DNA from: Tigriopus japonicus
Lineage: Eukaryota > Arthropoda > Copepoda > Harpacticoida > Harpacticidae
Length of the DNA: 64,000 bases
Assembly: GCA_010645155.1 (NCBI GenBank)
Contig: JAAGOF010000185.1
Location: forward strand, 1,638,329 to 1,702,328
Direction of reading: 5' to 3'
The notes under the pieces were generated by a model. That model was given only the letters and a program-made list of their open reading frames with translations, ran no database searches and was not told the DNA's origin. Both the position numbers and the translations under genes were made by a program. Of this stretch, positions 13,423 to 26,096 are shown piece after piece (the stretch's first letter is position 1; each line of letters starts with the position of its first letter).

Positions 13423-16400
13423 GAAGCAAAAGCGTAGGACTGTAGAAATAATCGTGCTAGAGTGCAATATCAGTACCTACTTTTTTTCAATAACAAAACC
13501 CAGCTTATGTACTGAAACTATTCTCTACCATGGTAGTTTTGTAGTAACTTATGTGCCTTTCTGTGCTTCTCCTATCCTGTCAAATGCAATCTCTACAACT
13601 CACATGCCTCATATTTGATTGTTCATGTATTTGTTTTTACTGTTAAATTTTTAATGACTGAGGATGGAAATTTATCACGGGAATGCCTTTACACAGCATT
13701 TTTAATAATCTTCCGCACATTCATTCTTCTTTTGGGGCTTGTTTTTCTCAGTTGAGCGATTTTCTAAATGCGGATCCTCTCTGAAGTAAGTTCTTCATGA
13801 AAATCTAAAAACCCACTGCCCAAGGCTAGGCCAATCAAAAACAGCGACAGATTTATTCTGACGCTTTGTCAATGTCAAGATTAGCCATGAGAGCTCACTC
13901 AAGTCCACAAACTAAACTGACCGGACCATCAACCAAAAACCTACCGAAACATGCTCAATAAATATCTTGTAGGGACGATCGCTGAGCAGGATCCTCTTCT
14001 CTATAAACGTAGATTTATTATGCAGGGGCTGGTTATTGCTCAATTCTAAGCTTTAAAAAGTCATTTCAATTAATTTGCATTTCCATTTTACGCATTTGGG
14101 TTATATCCATCTTTGGTAAAGTATGTCAGAGCAAACCCAAAGGTTTTATATCACAAATGAGACTCATAAAGGTGACATTTCTAAATACCTCGTAATGAAT
14201 AGATAACCTTTTTTTCTGAATAATAAACAACAGATCGATTCAATTGACAAATCTACTGCTGGCTGCCTCCCCGAAAGTTTCCTCAATCCGTTTTTAGTGT
14301 ATACACCATTTTTGCAGTATTGGAGTTTCCATCCGGTTGAATTTGATCTTTGTTAGATTGCTCTGTACAACAATGGCTCATAAATCCATTTCTTTTAGGC
14401 TTTTGTGACAGTTCTAAGCTGCGTCGATTCAGAGTACCAATTGAAGGTGAAATGTTTTGGTGTGGTCCCCATCCCTATCCTTTTTCCATTCGTGACACCT
14501 TTCTTGGATCTACTGTGGTAGCCTATCTGCTTCAAAATGAGGTCCCATTTCCTCACAGAGGGGGTTGACGTTTGCATCTGCGTGTGATCTGCTTCCGTAT
14601 TCACTCGAATAGGTTCCCTTAAGTAGTGTACTCTACCATTAAAATAGATTTTCGTTGGTCAAAATCGGTCGGCATTTGCTCGCCGTCGAAACTCGTAGGA
14701 TCCTGTTAAACCACGTACCTGTGGATACTTTGTGGATGGATGCAGCCATAATCTTGACCAAGTCAGGTCTGGTCCATTGAAAAGAGAACTTAAAAGCACT
14801 TTTCTCTTTGAATACGATGAACATAAATCTTGTCATGGGTTCATTCATCACTGAAACCTATGCTTTGGCACCAAACGGTTAGAATTGAACACCACTTTCC
14901 ACGTGAGATTAAAAAATAACTTCTCATCCCGGAGAAGTGCGTACATGCGTAGTACAGGAATTTGGAGGCTTTTGTACTTCTACCCTTTCTCTTCATGAAG
15001 AAGCAATTAGGTCTTAAACGAAAATACTCTAAACAGCCCAAGGAACTCGTCGGTTCTCTTGTCTTTCAACCGATCGTTTGTGTTGCAACTTCGACGAACG
15101 AAAGAGTCGACAATCATGCACAATTATTTGCATTTGTTTTCTCTCCTTGACATACATATTTGTCTTTCCTGGTGCGCTTTTGAACTTGTTGGAACAACAC
15201 GGTCCAGATGTTCTGAAGATTCAGTCGTGCCCATGAACAGAATGTTCCAGACATCGTCAATGTGTGCCAAAGATATGGATGCTTTGAGGATTTTTGAAGC
15301 TTGGAGAGCTCTGTTATTTTTGGCTTTCCAAAACTAGGATTACGAACGGAAAATCAATTGTGATCGACAGTCTCTTACAGTGTGACTAGTTGGTCTGAGC
15401 TAAAAATTGCAATACGGGAACCCACCTCCTCCTTCCAATTTGACTTCATGAAGACTCATAAGTCAAATCAAAATTTGGCTTATCTCCACTATCCCTGGCC
15501 ATTTGAGGATCCTGATAAAGACGCACACTAGATTTGAGTTCAAGATAAAACACTGAGAGCACTACAATAAACGTCTCACGACTTGGAGGAGTGCCCGATT
15601 CATTCCAATTGTGACCACATAATTAAACGATAAGTATCGCTAAAAATCAAGACCTGCATTGTGGTCAGCGGAGAAAAAAAAAGATAGACCATTCATTCCT
15701 ATTCCCAACCAACCACTACTCATCCTTTCAACGACGACTCTGGTTTCAGATTTCAAAGAGAAACCGAAGGCAAAGAACAGGGCAAATTTCTTTAGAGTAT
15801 CGCACATTTATACAGTCATGATAATTGGATAAATTTGCGATTTGAAAGCTGCAAGATCGAGTTTAAAGTGGAGGGAGTGTGCTTTATACAAGAAGTTTTA
15901 ACAAATATCAATTAACTGTACCTTAAGCCAATTGTTTACGAGTACTAGAAAATGAATCGAAAACAAGCGACCATTCTTACTGAATTTTGGTATGCTAATA
16001 AAAAACCAGTTTGCCTTCAAAGACAACCCAGTGGGAATGTGAAAAGGACATTAAGGTCCATGTGCTATTTGTCTTGCATTCCACGGTTAATTTTTTCCTG
16101 TTTTTCCAAGGACCCGACTTCATCTGGACATGGAGACTAAATCAGATATCATGACATCCTCAAATTTGAGTACTAATTGCCCAATCTCACAAAGACAACC
16201 ATTCAAGCACGCGTGTCCTGTTTATCGAGGGCATTTTGGAACTCGCACTTTCTTATCCTTAATCCTGAAGCAAAATATTGCATTTACCCTTTCGGTTTTG
16301 ACGTTTGTTTAACAACCCCTTTTTCCCAGAAGAAATACCAGAGACCCTTTCCACGTACTTCATAATACAGAAAGCCGCAGCATGGCGTCAGACCGTCCAA

Positions 16401-18194
16401 TATCCAGATAGTTGAGCTCTTTCGGTAAGGCGAAAATCGACAACATCAACAGATTACAACTTTCCAGTCCTGAAAAGCTCCCTCAAAAGAAGACAGTAAC
16501 GTAAACCTCGTAAGCGATGCTTTTGCATAAGTGAATTGTTGTTTCCTAATTAGGAAACGTTGTGCCCGTCTGATTATTCCCTTTGCTCGTTCCTTCAACT
16601 CGAAGCGTCCGACTAAAACATGCACTGGGATTGGATGGAAATATTGACCACCATCTTGTACGAATGCTCAAGGAGCCACTTATATTGAGATCCCACCGTT
16701 CATTCTATCGACAGACATGGGCGTTTTCAATTATCTTAATTACGGGCATAAAACTCACTTGAATCCAGCCCCTAGTCTTTGTTCAATAAATGTTGTCCGA
16801 TCTTTCTCTGTTATGTAGACAATCGGTTCGAGATGAACAGCAAAGAAACGAGAGGGGGCCGCTTGTTCTCCAACATAGCCCTCCCAGATCATTCACCCTT
16901 GAAAATTAGCCCCAATGAGTCTGGAGCAATAAGGGAAAAATAGACGGAAAACACCACAAGAAACATCGGTAATTCAAAACCAAATTGGCCTGCCAGCTTG
17001 GTATTTATGGACCGCTTCCAAATTATACTTCAAGCTTCTTTACTTGAGCTAATTCCAGAAACCTGTGCACCTTAAAAAATCCTGAAAACAAGAATTGCAA
17101 TTCAATTCTTTGTGTAGGCAGACTAATTATCATTGGCTTCGAGATTGCCAATCAATGATCGATGTGATTCAAGCACAAAATTGCTCGCTAAAAAGTTTCA
17201 TGAAGTTGATACAAGAAATGTTCATTGTCGATGAAAAGTATTCTCTTTACAAGAGGAATATTTTAGACTTTATTTGGGACGATTCCGATAAATTGTTTAC
17301 TCGTCCTAGACATACGTTAAAAAACGTTCGTTCTAATACATCATCGAAACCAATTACAATACGTTCAAAATACCGGTATTATCAATCACCAAATAGTTAC
17401 TGACAAGATTGAGCGTTATTTTGTTAAGATGATACAATTTTTTATTAGCTTTTTGTTATAATTTTCCTGATAAAATCACGATATTTAGCTTAAAAATTCA
17501 CGGGTAGGTCATATTAAAAAAAGTAATTTTTTAATTTTAAAAAATTTAATATTAAAAGTAAATAGCACTGGACATACTTTTGGGAAAGCGTCACTGCATT
17601 GTAGTCACGGTGTTTCAAATGGCTTTTTAGGTTTGGGTCGAAATACCCAAAAACATCTTGGCATTTTTTGGACCTATGTGGATGGTGAACAACTTTACTG
17701 TTATTATATTATTTAGGTTTAGGTCCAGGGAAAAAGTTATATATCTAATAATCTATTAAAAATAACATTTTAAATAAACTAGTTAATCCCTTTTTAGAGA
17801 CCATTTAGTTACTTAATCAATTTAAATTGAATAAAAGTTCATTTATCAGCAGCAGGTGTTATGAGTATCAGCACCATTCAAACCTTGGGTTTGAATGGTC
17901 CATTTTTTACACCAAAAGCCGAAAAACACTTGTTACTGTACATCAAATAAAGATCAAATAAAACAAATTCCCAAGGATTTCATATGCCTTCTCACTATTG
18001 CAAAAATAAATGATTTTTTTTTTTTGAATTTTTGAGCTTATGTCAAAATAGCTCAAAATAATTTACAATATCAAATATATCACAAATATCATGTGTTCTA
18101 CCAAAATTACAAAAAGACATGTCTAACAGATTCATATCAAAATGGACAAAAATCGAAACTTGAAACATCAATCGAATTTTTCAAAATTTCTATG
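13423..18194. other. no recognisable gene; AT-rich toward the right
   Basis: No frame with family similarity was found. The stretch 17,400-18,190 is notably AT-rich. A perfect 18-bp palindrome (GTTTCCTAATTAGGAAAC) lies at 16,541-16,558 and a 12-bp-arm hairpin at 17,873-17,899. Confidence 0.5.
17873..17899. repeat. perfect hairpin, 12-bp arms and 3-bp loop
   Basis: ACCATTCAAACC and GGTTTGAATGGT are exact inverted copies separated by TTG. No run of T follows closely and there is no adjacent gene, so a terminator role is not indicated. Confidence 0.8.
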
Positions 18195-18202
18195 TATTAG
18201 AT

Positions 18203-18428
18203 CAGGGGTGTGCGAACTTATTTAGCAATGGGCCAAATTGGCCGGACCGTTGGCGCTCGCGGGCCACATCATCCAAAACGGCAAATAATTTCTAGCATGA
18301 AATTCTACAATCTACCAACCCTACATATGCATAATCAACCTTATTTATTTTACTGATCCTCTCGTGGGCCACACGAAATCAGCTCGAGGGCCACATTTGG
18401 CCCGCGGGCCAGGGTTTGCGCACCCCTG
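18203..18428. mobile_element. hAT-type MITE, 226 bp, perfect 8-bp TSD
   Basis: The left end CAGGGGTGTGCGAAC pairs with the right end GTTTGCGCACCCCTG as a terminal inverted repeat (one mismatch). The 8-bp sequence TATTAGAT is duplicated exactly on both sides (18,195-18,202 and 18,429-18,436), the hallmark of hAT insertion. GGGCCAC/GGCCCG motifs are repeated just inside both ends. There is no coding capacity. The exact TSD indicates a fairly recent insertion. Confidence 0.9.
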
Positions 18429-18602
18429 TATTAGATAATTTTGAGTGTCTTTGACATTGCCAAAGGTTTTCTATCTGAAAGTGCATTTTAATTACATATT
18501 ACTAAAGGTTTTACATTATTATTTATCATAAGTATATTTAGACAACGTTGGTGCTTCTTGTTTTGGATTAATACTGCAAAGATTGATATTTATCGGTCTC
18601 CT

Positions 18603-18702
18603 GAGGCTAGTTTTTTAAGCGCAAAGATCGATCTCAAGATCGAACTTACAGTACTAAAGTACGATCTTAAGATCGATCTTTGCGTCTTAAAAAACTAGTC
18701 TC
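18603..18702. repeat. near-perfect foldback palindrome, 100 bp
   Basis: The left arm (GAGGCTAGTTTTTTAAG...) and the right arm are inverted copies of about 40 bp, including CGCAAAGATCGATCT in both, with one indel and a few mismatches. The arms are joined by a roughly 18-bp centre. It may be a tiny foldback element; no convincing target duplication was found. Confidence 0.8.
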
Positions 18703-21700
18703 TGAATTCTGAATTTGTTCAAATCCTTAGGGAGTTGAAGTGAAGGAGCCATTGTGTCTTGAAAATAGCTGTCTCTCGCATTTTTTTCATTATCAAGCAA
18801 TCGTGAATGAGGTCACCTATTTATAAGTTACACGCATGGTTTGTATGTAGTTCTTTTTGTTATGAATCATCCTGTAGTGGTTCCATGGGGAACTACGGAG
18901 GCTTTCGGAATTACCTTCCTCTTTAACAATGAAACAAATATGGATCTTATAACATGGTGCTTTTTGAATACGTGGAAAATATGCAAAGTCCTGCATCATT
19001 CCATTACTCCCAACCTTTTTGCTGCCATCTACGATCTCAGACGAGTGAATACATATTGGAACAGGCATGGCAAGTGGGCTTATGGATAAGGACAAGTGAC
19101 GCATTGTGACTTTAATACCAACAGCAAAAAAGTGAGAAAGGGTCTTAAAGAACTTGAGCAAGTCTGATATTATTTAAAACATCTCCTCAAGAATCGTGTG
19201 AATCTTCAACACCAAGAAAAGGTAGATCCCAACCTATCAATTTGCGATTGAAAGCTAGGCGCTTGAACCTTTTTGTTGCACGCAAAGTTCTTGTCTTTTT
19301 GACATTCGTTAAAGAACGTGGAGAATCTTTGAGAACCATACATTGCGTCAACACGATAAGCAACAAAAGAAGGCAAGAATAAAGCAAGAATAAATAAGAA
19401 TAGACAATAATTTAGAAAATTGAAGTGATCCGCCCAAAAAGTTCCAAGAAGACTAAATCAAATTCTTTGCAAAAATCTAGTTCTTGAAAACTAAATTATT
19501 TCAAAGAATGGAAAAACCATGTGTCAAAGATTTTTGACTAGCTTAAGTGCTTTATCTAGCTATTCTTGAGCTTTTTCAATACTTTATAGGCCTGACTCGT
19601 GTTTTCAGCTTTGCTGTAGTCGAAGTATCTATTGCGAGTGTCCATTTCATTCATCAGTCCCAGTCACAAATTTGCTCGAATTCTTTGCCGGTCATCACTC
19701 GACCGAGGATAAGGAGGAACAAGCCGAAAGAGCAACGAAGACAGACTGAAATGAAACTTGGTTTCTACGAACACTTAGCCAAAATCCCTTGTTTAGTACG
19801 TGGCTTCACCGTAAGGAAGTGGGTAGTGAGTGGCTAGCTGTTTCTTTCACTTGATTGAGTGACACCTCCCTCGAGATTCCTTAAGATAGGTGTTAGCATC
19901 GAATAGTTTGTTCGAGAAGCTTTGATCCGTGGCTGAAATAGCGGAAAGAAAGAGACAGCGTTTCCATCGACAGCGATTAGTTCGGATTGCCCAACTGTCT
20001 GGACCTGACAACATTGAGGTCTCCGGTACGTTTAATGACGTAGTAACGTTAGCAAAAAAGGCCTGTATTTTGCGATACATTCGTTACTTACTACGCTGGA
20101 AATCGGGAGAAAACTGCAAAATCTTACTGATTGTGCAGCAACACTCTAGAGTTTCAAAGATTTAGAGAGAGAGAGAGAGCGATTCATTGAATTTGAAATT
20201 CCCCAGTTGTAACCAATGTGAAGTGTGTTCCAGGAGTTGAGAAATGCCAATTTGCTGAATCAAACAGAAGTATGAATAATTTCTATGTATTATGTGTATA
20301 TGTATTGCATATATGTATTGCTATGTATTGGATGTTTCTATTCTTAAATTAATCAAAATGTCCTATGGTCCACGCGGTCTGGTCTCTTTGTAAATATGTA
20401 CAGTAGACATGAACGTAGTTGATCATCCGAAAAAATCATTGCTTGCTCTACTTACGAGGGAGACAAATGAATAGTTAGTAGGTGCTGACATGGATGTCCC
20501 GACAGTGGGAAGGTTAAGGGGAATCATTGTGATGTCTAGTATGTATGTGGTAGTAGTGGAACATTCGGATGCCCGCTGTCTAGTATTTGTAGCTGTCAGT
20601 GCCGGGAAACGAAAATGCTACCTGGAATCTGTCGATAATCAATTACGGCCAGTTTTTTCTATGAACCACGAAATTGCCGGTGTTTGGGGAAATTTAGGTC
20701 ATTCCTCAGAGATAAAAAAAATAGCCGAACATTCCTTCCGGGAATGCGGGCTGAATAGCGGTATCTGGAAAACTAGAAAGGGTCAAAGGTGGTGTGAAGA
20801 AATCTTTTGTCAGGCCCAAGAACTGTCAAATGCCTGATGTAATGATAAGCAATTACGTAAGTACGTGTTTTGGCCCACAGTCTTGGCTTCCTGGAAGTTA
20901 GAATTGTTTTTCCAGCCTAAACCCAATCGTCCCGTGAGTGAATCAAATGAATCTGAGCCTGTAAATATGATACATTTGGACTTGCAGTTTGAAGGCCAAG
21001 AAAGAGAATACATGTTAAGATAATGGACTTTTATTCACGATAATCCTCCAATTCTCCCGACTTGGATAGCAGTCAATTTCTATTAGGGAAAAATGAGGGA
21101 AGCTCGCTTGACAAAATAAAAAAATGCGTTTTTTTTTTTAATTCAGATTATTCATTGGCGCCTGAATGTTCACCCTGCTTAGTTATTAACTAGTCCCTTA
21201 CAGAAATACATACATATACATACATTAGGCTGATCCAAATGCAGAAATGCAGGAATTTCCACAAAAAAGGTCAGAGCTAAAAGGGGTCGTCTTAATAACA
21301 CACTCATCGGGGTATTGGACGATCTCTTAAGGGACATTTAGCTAATTATAATGCACAAGACAAATGAATATCGAATAAAATAAGGCTGAGTCCTAAAAAA
21401 AAGATGAGTTAGTGTTCCTGGCGTTCCGTGACATAAGGTACTCTTCATTGTTCATTTTTAAAGGTTCAGGTAATGCTGATTGCTAGCATCCGTCAAATAC
21501 ACGAAGATTTTTTTTTCTTCATTTTCCTTTTATATTTGTACTTTTTATATCTCGTTATATTTCATGCGCAACGCTCGTTAGTTAAGTAAGCATAAAATAC
21601 CATATCTGTTCGTTCTTCAGCTAGGTGCATGGTCACATGATCCTTTTCGAATGTTTCGTCTCCACATACTGTTACATTGACAATTGACAACTTGTTTGGA

Positions 21701-23135
21701 CACCTCTCGGAGTGAAGTGTTTTGTTGTTCGCTTGTGGTCCGATCCACCTGTCTACTCTTTGTCTTGGTCCATTGTACAAGTTGGTGGGAACAACTGGAA
21801 AGTAATCTGCTGGCTTCTTGCAACAACAGTGATTGATTTGTCGGCAAATCACATGAACAAGACGAGTCAAAAGAAAGAGCTTCTTCGAATGTAACAACAG
21901 AATTTCAGTCGCTCGTATCGTTGGCTTGGCATCAAAACGATGCGGTGCAATCATCCTCTTTATTAACAATCAGTCAGGATGTACTTTCAAGGAGAAACAA
22001 AGTACTATTGTATGTTTCTGTGTTTGTTCTACTTAAAAATTCTTTAAGGGAATCTATCATAAAAGGTTAAGTTATCGGCAAGATTCTTGATCACGTTAGA
22101 TCGAGCACCGTTGGAATTTTAATTCTCCCGAATTATGTCATTCGTTTCGTGTACCACTTATGTGTCAGTGAAAGTCTTAAAATGTTGTTCAAAAATAAAC
22201 TCCAATTCACGGAGATAAATTTTAAGTCGGTCAAGTGTTATATAGAATGTGTTTTTTATATCTTTAATTGATCCAACTGTTAAAATGGCTCTTTAAACCC
22301 CATTCTAATCCCGAAAGCTTCGATAAATCACAACATTTTTATGTTTTCAACAAATATGGTCATTTCATTTTTTCCCTATTTGGTTTAATCCTTGATCTAC
22401 TATTCAAAATCTGTTTTACCTTTCGTTTCATATCATTTGAATCAAAAGCATATTGAAACACAAGCAATATATTGCCCAAGGGAAAAAGGCTTCAATTGAG
22501 CCTTTCCGAACCAAGGATAGAACAACTAACATTAGATTCATGGTTCACAGCTGGAGGAAGACACTCACTCCATGCCTCGTAAAGAGAACCAACTTCATTG
22601 GGATGAGTGATGAGTCCGCAGGGATCGTGGAGATTCACCACAAAAAGTGGGTGGCAAACGACTGGATCATCTTGATTTGTCCCTGATTGATGTCATGCTC
22701 TCGTGTTCGCTTCTTTAAACCGTGAGCAACCTTCAAGAAGATAAAAATGGCATTCTTATCAAAATATGTTATACAATGAATTTGAATTAAGAGTGCGGTA
22801 CGCTTTAAGAATTTGTCTTCATTAGAATATCGGTTGCGGAATATGAGACGCCGTTTGGCTGACAATCTGACATATGAGAGGGGGAGTATTTTTTACTGGC
22901 TCTAGGGCTCAGTTTCGTAGGTGCTGAAGTGAACTGTGGTTACTCGTGATAAGATAAAGACCACACTACACATGTTGGTGAGTTGATCACATAGCTAGTT
23001 TCCTCTCGTAGTTGAGAGACAAAAGTTGACAGTCGGTTAGGAAAAGACAACGACTCTTTCATCGGCTTATTGTTGTCCAAGGAAATCTTGGAGCAAAGGA
23101 TAAAGCACCTGTGCACGAGGACAAGTTCTTCACTC
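18703..23135. other. no recognisable gene
   Basis: Only weak open frames were found. One minus frame at 19,187-19,387 has a leucine-rich start followed by a basic segment but no upstream ATG. A (GA)n run lies at 20,165-20,179 and TATGTATT-type repeats near 20,280-20,335. The rightmost part presumably contains the VPS26C promoter and 5' UTR. Confidence 0.45.
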
Positions 23136-24035
23136 ATGGCATCGACAAATCCGATAGAGATTCTTTTCGATAGACCCTCCAAAACTTACCACGAAGGCGA
23201 AACCATCAAAGGCTCATTGCTATTAAATTGTCCGACAGATTTGAAACACGACGGTGTCTCCATAACCTTAAGCGGACTTTTAAGGACCTTCATTCCAGCC
23301 AAATCTGCCATTAGCAATGGCGTCTCAAAAAGCCAGTCCCTCACCACGTTTGAGGAAATGCTTCTCAATCCAGGGAAATTGCCCCAAGGAAAACATAAGG
23401 TGAACTTCCAGATCCCCATTCGAGCTAATGCCGATCGACGAGCCCTTTTGGAAACTTATCATGGAGTGAGAATTGATATTCAGTACATCTTTGTTTGCGA
23501 GATTCATCGGGGAATCTTGGCTCAAACCATCCGGGAGGAAAAAGAGATCTTTGTTGAGCTCAAGGCCGAGTGGTCCAAAGTTTTGGAAACCAAACCCTAC
23601 CAGTTCCACATCACTCCAGACAAGTTGGAGTATTCCAAGAGGAAACTTATGAAACACGTTCCCGAATTCTCGATTAGAGGTTGTTTGGACTCGACTCAGT
23701 GTTCCATGGGACGAGCTGTCCACGGAACACTTTGCGTGGACATGTGCACCAAACCAATTAAATCAGTGGAGGTTCAGCTTATTCGAAGTGAACAAGTTGG
23801 GTTAGATGATCTAAAAGATAATACGGAAGTGCAGAACATCCAGATTGCCGATGGTAATGTTCCAAGATCGATAGAAATCCCCTTACATATGGTTCTTCCG
23901 CAGCTGTTTGCATGTGCTACCATAAAATCAGCCGACATTCGTATAGAATTTGCAGTCAATGTATTAGTGATCCTAGACGATAATCATGTCGTAGCAGAGA
24001 GCATTCCAATCGAGATCTATAGACATCATTCATGA
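23136..24035 (+). CDS. VPS26C: VPS26C (DSCR3), Retriever/Commander subunit
   Basis: This intronless frame encodes 299 aa of the arrestin-fold VPS26 family and matches VPS26C/DSCR3 best. Diagnostic stretches are the ETYHGV..DIQY region in the N-terminal lobe, TEVQNIQIADG in the C-terminal lobe, and the final strand ending IPIEIYR. VPS26C pairs with VPS35L and VPS29 in the Retriever complex, which with the CCC complex recycles cargo from endosomes to the plasma membrane. The ATG at 23,136 was chosen because it places the start where the family begins; the frame is open about 22 codons further upstream but without an ATG. Length fits the family (about 300 aa). Its polyadenylation signal lies inside the convergent cupin gene. 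Confidence 0.93.
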   Translation: MASTNPIEILFDRPSKTYHEGETIKGSLLLNCPTDLKHDGVSITLSGLLRTFIPAKSAISNGVSKSQSLTTFEEMLLNPGKLPQGKHKVNFQIPIRANADRRALLETYHGVRIDIQYIFVCEIHRGILAQTIREEKEIFVELKAEWSKVLETKPYQFHITPDKLEYSKRKLMKHVPEFSIRGCLDSTQCSMGRAVHGTLCVDMCTKPIKSVEVQLIRSEQVGLDDLKDNTEVQNIQIADGNVPRSIEIPLHMVLPQLFACATIKSADIRIEFAVNVLVILDDNHVVAESIPIEIYRHHS

Positions 24036-24036
24036 A

Positions 24037-24531
24037 CTAAGTAAACCGTTGAATAAAATCCGCGGCTTCCGGGAACATTTTCATCAAATCTTGAGCGTTT
24101 CCATCGACAGAATCAGTAGGATCAAATCCTGGTGAAACAAGTACACTTAGAAATGTGAAAGCATCTGCAGGTTGGCTGTCAAGGTACTGACACCTGTATT
24201 TGCCCGAGGCTATCCGAATCTGAGGATTATCTGGGCCAAGAACAAGTTTGACGAGGTTTCCAGGAACGGTTTGATCCAAATAAGCCACCGTCAATGGCAC
24301 ACCATCATGGTAGAAGAACACTTCGTCAGATTTGAGCAGGTGCAACTTGTTCGCTTGGCCTTGAGTCTGAAGGTAATAAATGGTGCTGTAACAAACCCTT
24401 TTGTTCCCTTCAGGATTGCTGATGGACCATGGGCTTGTTCCCATTGGCCTCATGTAACCCACTTTGGGATCGATTTGTTCCAATTGGAACATCTCGATGT
24501 ATTCCTTGGCACTTTTTCTATGGGCCGACAT
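24037..24531 (-). CDS. cupin_5 (DUF985) family protein
   Basis: A single-exon 164-aa protein of the cupin_5/DUF985 family (yeast YML079W and many bacterial proteins). Family features seen are the GY..R motif near residues 25-28, the sheet-forming STIYYLQT segment, the HLLKSDEVFFYHDG segment (H64, E70, H75 are possible pocket residues) and the conserved LVSPGFD near residues 131-137. The fold is a small beta-barrel; the biochemical function of the family is not settled and I assign none. The stop codon is 1 bp from the VPS26C stop on the other strand. The family is common in bacteria and patchy in animals, so old horizontal transfer is possible but not shown here. Confidence 0.88.
   Translation of the reverse strand: MSAHRKSAKEYIEMFQLEQIDPKVGYMRPMGTSPWSISNPEGNKRVCYSTIYYLQTQGQANKLHLLKSDEVFFYHDGVPLTVAYLDQTVPGNLVKLVLGPDNPQIRIASGKYRCQYLDSQPADAFTFLSVLVSPGFDPTDSVDGNAQDLMKMFPEAADFIQRFT
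24052..24057 (+). terminator. AATAAA polyadenylation signal of VPS26C
   Basis: AATAAA lies 17 nt after the VPS26C stop codon and within the coding region of the minus-strand cupin gene, so the VPS26C 3' end must overlap that gene. Confidence 0.7.
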
Positions 24532-24608
24532 GTTTAGCTTTGCTTGGTATTAGAATTACTTATCTTGAATTCAGGAAGCTGATAGGATGTTATGATTGTT
24601 ACCATGTG

Positions 24609-25037
24609 CAGACCTGTGTCAATTACATTTCAAATGTAATTAAATACAATTTCAATTACTTTGGTCTCAAAAAATACTTTATTTTCAAATGTAATTAACT
24701 ACTATTACCATTACTTTTAAAAGTAATTGAATTACATTTCAATTGCATTATCTTAAAAAATATCTTGCAAAATATGTGAAAAGCATCCAAAACCTTTTGA
24801 ATTTTGGGTGAATCACCCAATTCCAGATTGAAAGATCCCAGATTGAAATGCTGAAAAATATTTGAAAGGTGGGGGAATATCTGCGAAACCAGAACTTCCT
24901 AAGTAGGTGAGAATGTAATTGCAATTTCCAATTGAAAAATGTCAATGACATTGGTTCAAATGTATAATTACAGTTACTTGGAAATGTAATTGCAATTATG
25001 TGATTGTAATTTCAGTAACAACTAAAACACAGGTCTG
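24609..25037. mobile_element. hAT-type MITE, 429 bp, perfect 8-bp TSD
   Basis: The terminal inverted repeats are CAGACCTGTGT and ACACAGGTCTG. ACCATGTG is duplicated exactly at 24,601-24,608 and 25,038-25,045. Both ends carry many copies of a GTAATT/AATTAC motif, the kind of subterminal repeat bound by hAT transposases. No transposase frame is present. Confidence 0.9.
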
Positions 25038-25045
25038 ACCATGTG

Positions 25046-26096
25046 ATTGATGCGTCATGTGGATGTGGCCAATAGACCGTTGTTGCCATTTTCAAATTAA
25101 AACTAAATGACGGTTAATATATTTTTGACGAATTTTCATTGAAAAATGATACATTTTGGCACAAAAACACGAACTGCATCTCGACACGTTTATTCAAAAT
25201 AGCTGAATTGCCTGTTAGTTTATTTTGCATTGATTTCTAAGGTTCAGGATTATGAGAAAAGCTGGACGGCTTTCTTTACTTTCTTCTGTTTTGATCAGTC
25301 CGGTAGTTACAGTGCAGGAGTTTTTTTCATATCATCCTACTTTGACGATTTTCACTTCATATTTTTTTCCAAGTTTTAGCATTTCATTTCAATTATGAAA
25401 TCATAGGATGTCATTTCAATCGGAAACTATCATTTTTTTTAAATTTAAGTGTGAGCATTCAACCAGGTTTTAAACTGAAATATTCAAACAATCCATCCAT
25501 TCATCTATCCGGGCCCTAAACATGGCAGTGAGAGTACAAGCATTAGGTGCACCGATAACGATTGATCCCGTTTGAAACCAACTTTGTCAGAATAGCAATC
25601 TTAAAAATATTTGGAAAGTTTTTGACCCAAGTCTGATGGCACGCAGAAATCCGGTTCCTCTCAACTCAGATTGGTTCCTCATTTCAACGCCAGAGTGTGC
25701 TACATCATATGTCTTTCGTGCAAACTGTTCATTTTCCGTCTGCCCTCTAACGGAGCGTTTCCATCAAAGGTTCTTCGAGCTCCTTTGCAGTTTGTAGGCT
25801 TCCCATGGAAGAACTATCATGCTAAGTTGTACTGTATGAATGTAGGTAGTATGTGGTAGTAGCAGTCGAGGCAGAAACAAGTTGTGAAAGAGCATGAACA
25901 GAGTAGCATCCCAATGGATTCCCTAGCAATGACAGGATCTTGAAGAACATCCTAATGCTTCTTGTCTCCGACCCTCTCATAGTTCAAGAGGCGTCATGAA
26001 TACGCCCTGTTTGGGAAAACATCTTGATTGGGGCAACAAATTATAATTCATGGTGTTTATTTGACCTCCGTGTATTGCCACTGTACATTTTTGAGT
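25046..26096. other. intergenic stretch upstream of the lipase gene
   Basis: No gene was recognised. It should contain the promoter and 5' UTR of the downstream hydrolase; no TATA-like element could be placed with confidence. Confidence 0.45.

Noticed and set aside
20490..20837. 115-codon + frame starting with ATG
   Set aside because: No recognisable domain, no splice or polyadenylation support, and composition like surrounding non-coding DNA.
21562..21969. 135-codon minus frame with a cysteine cluster
   Set aside because: It lacks an early ATG, overlaps a second open frame on the same strand, and matches no family known to me.
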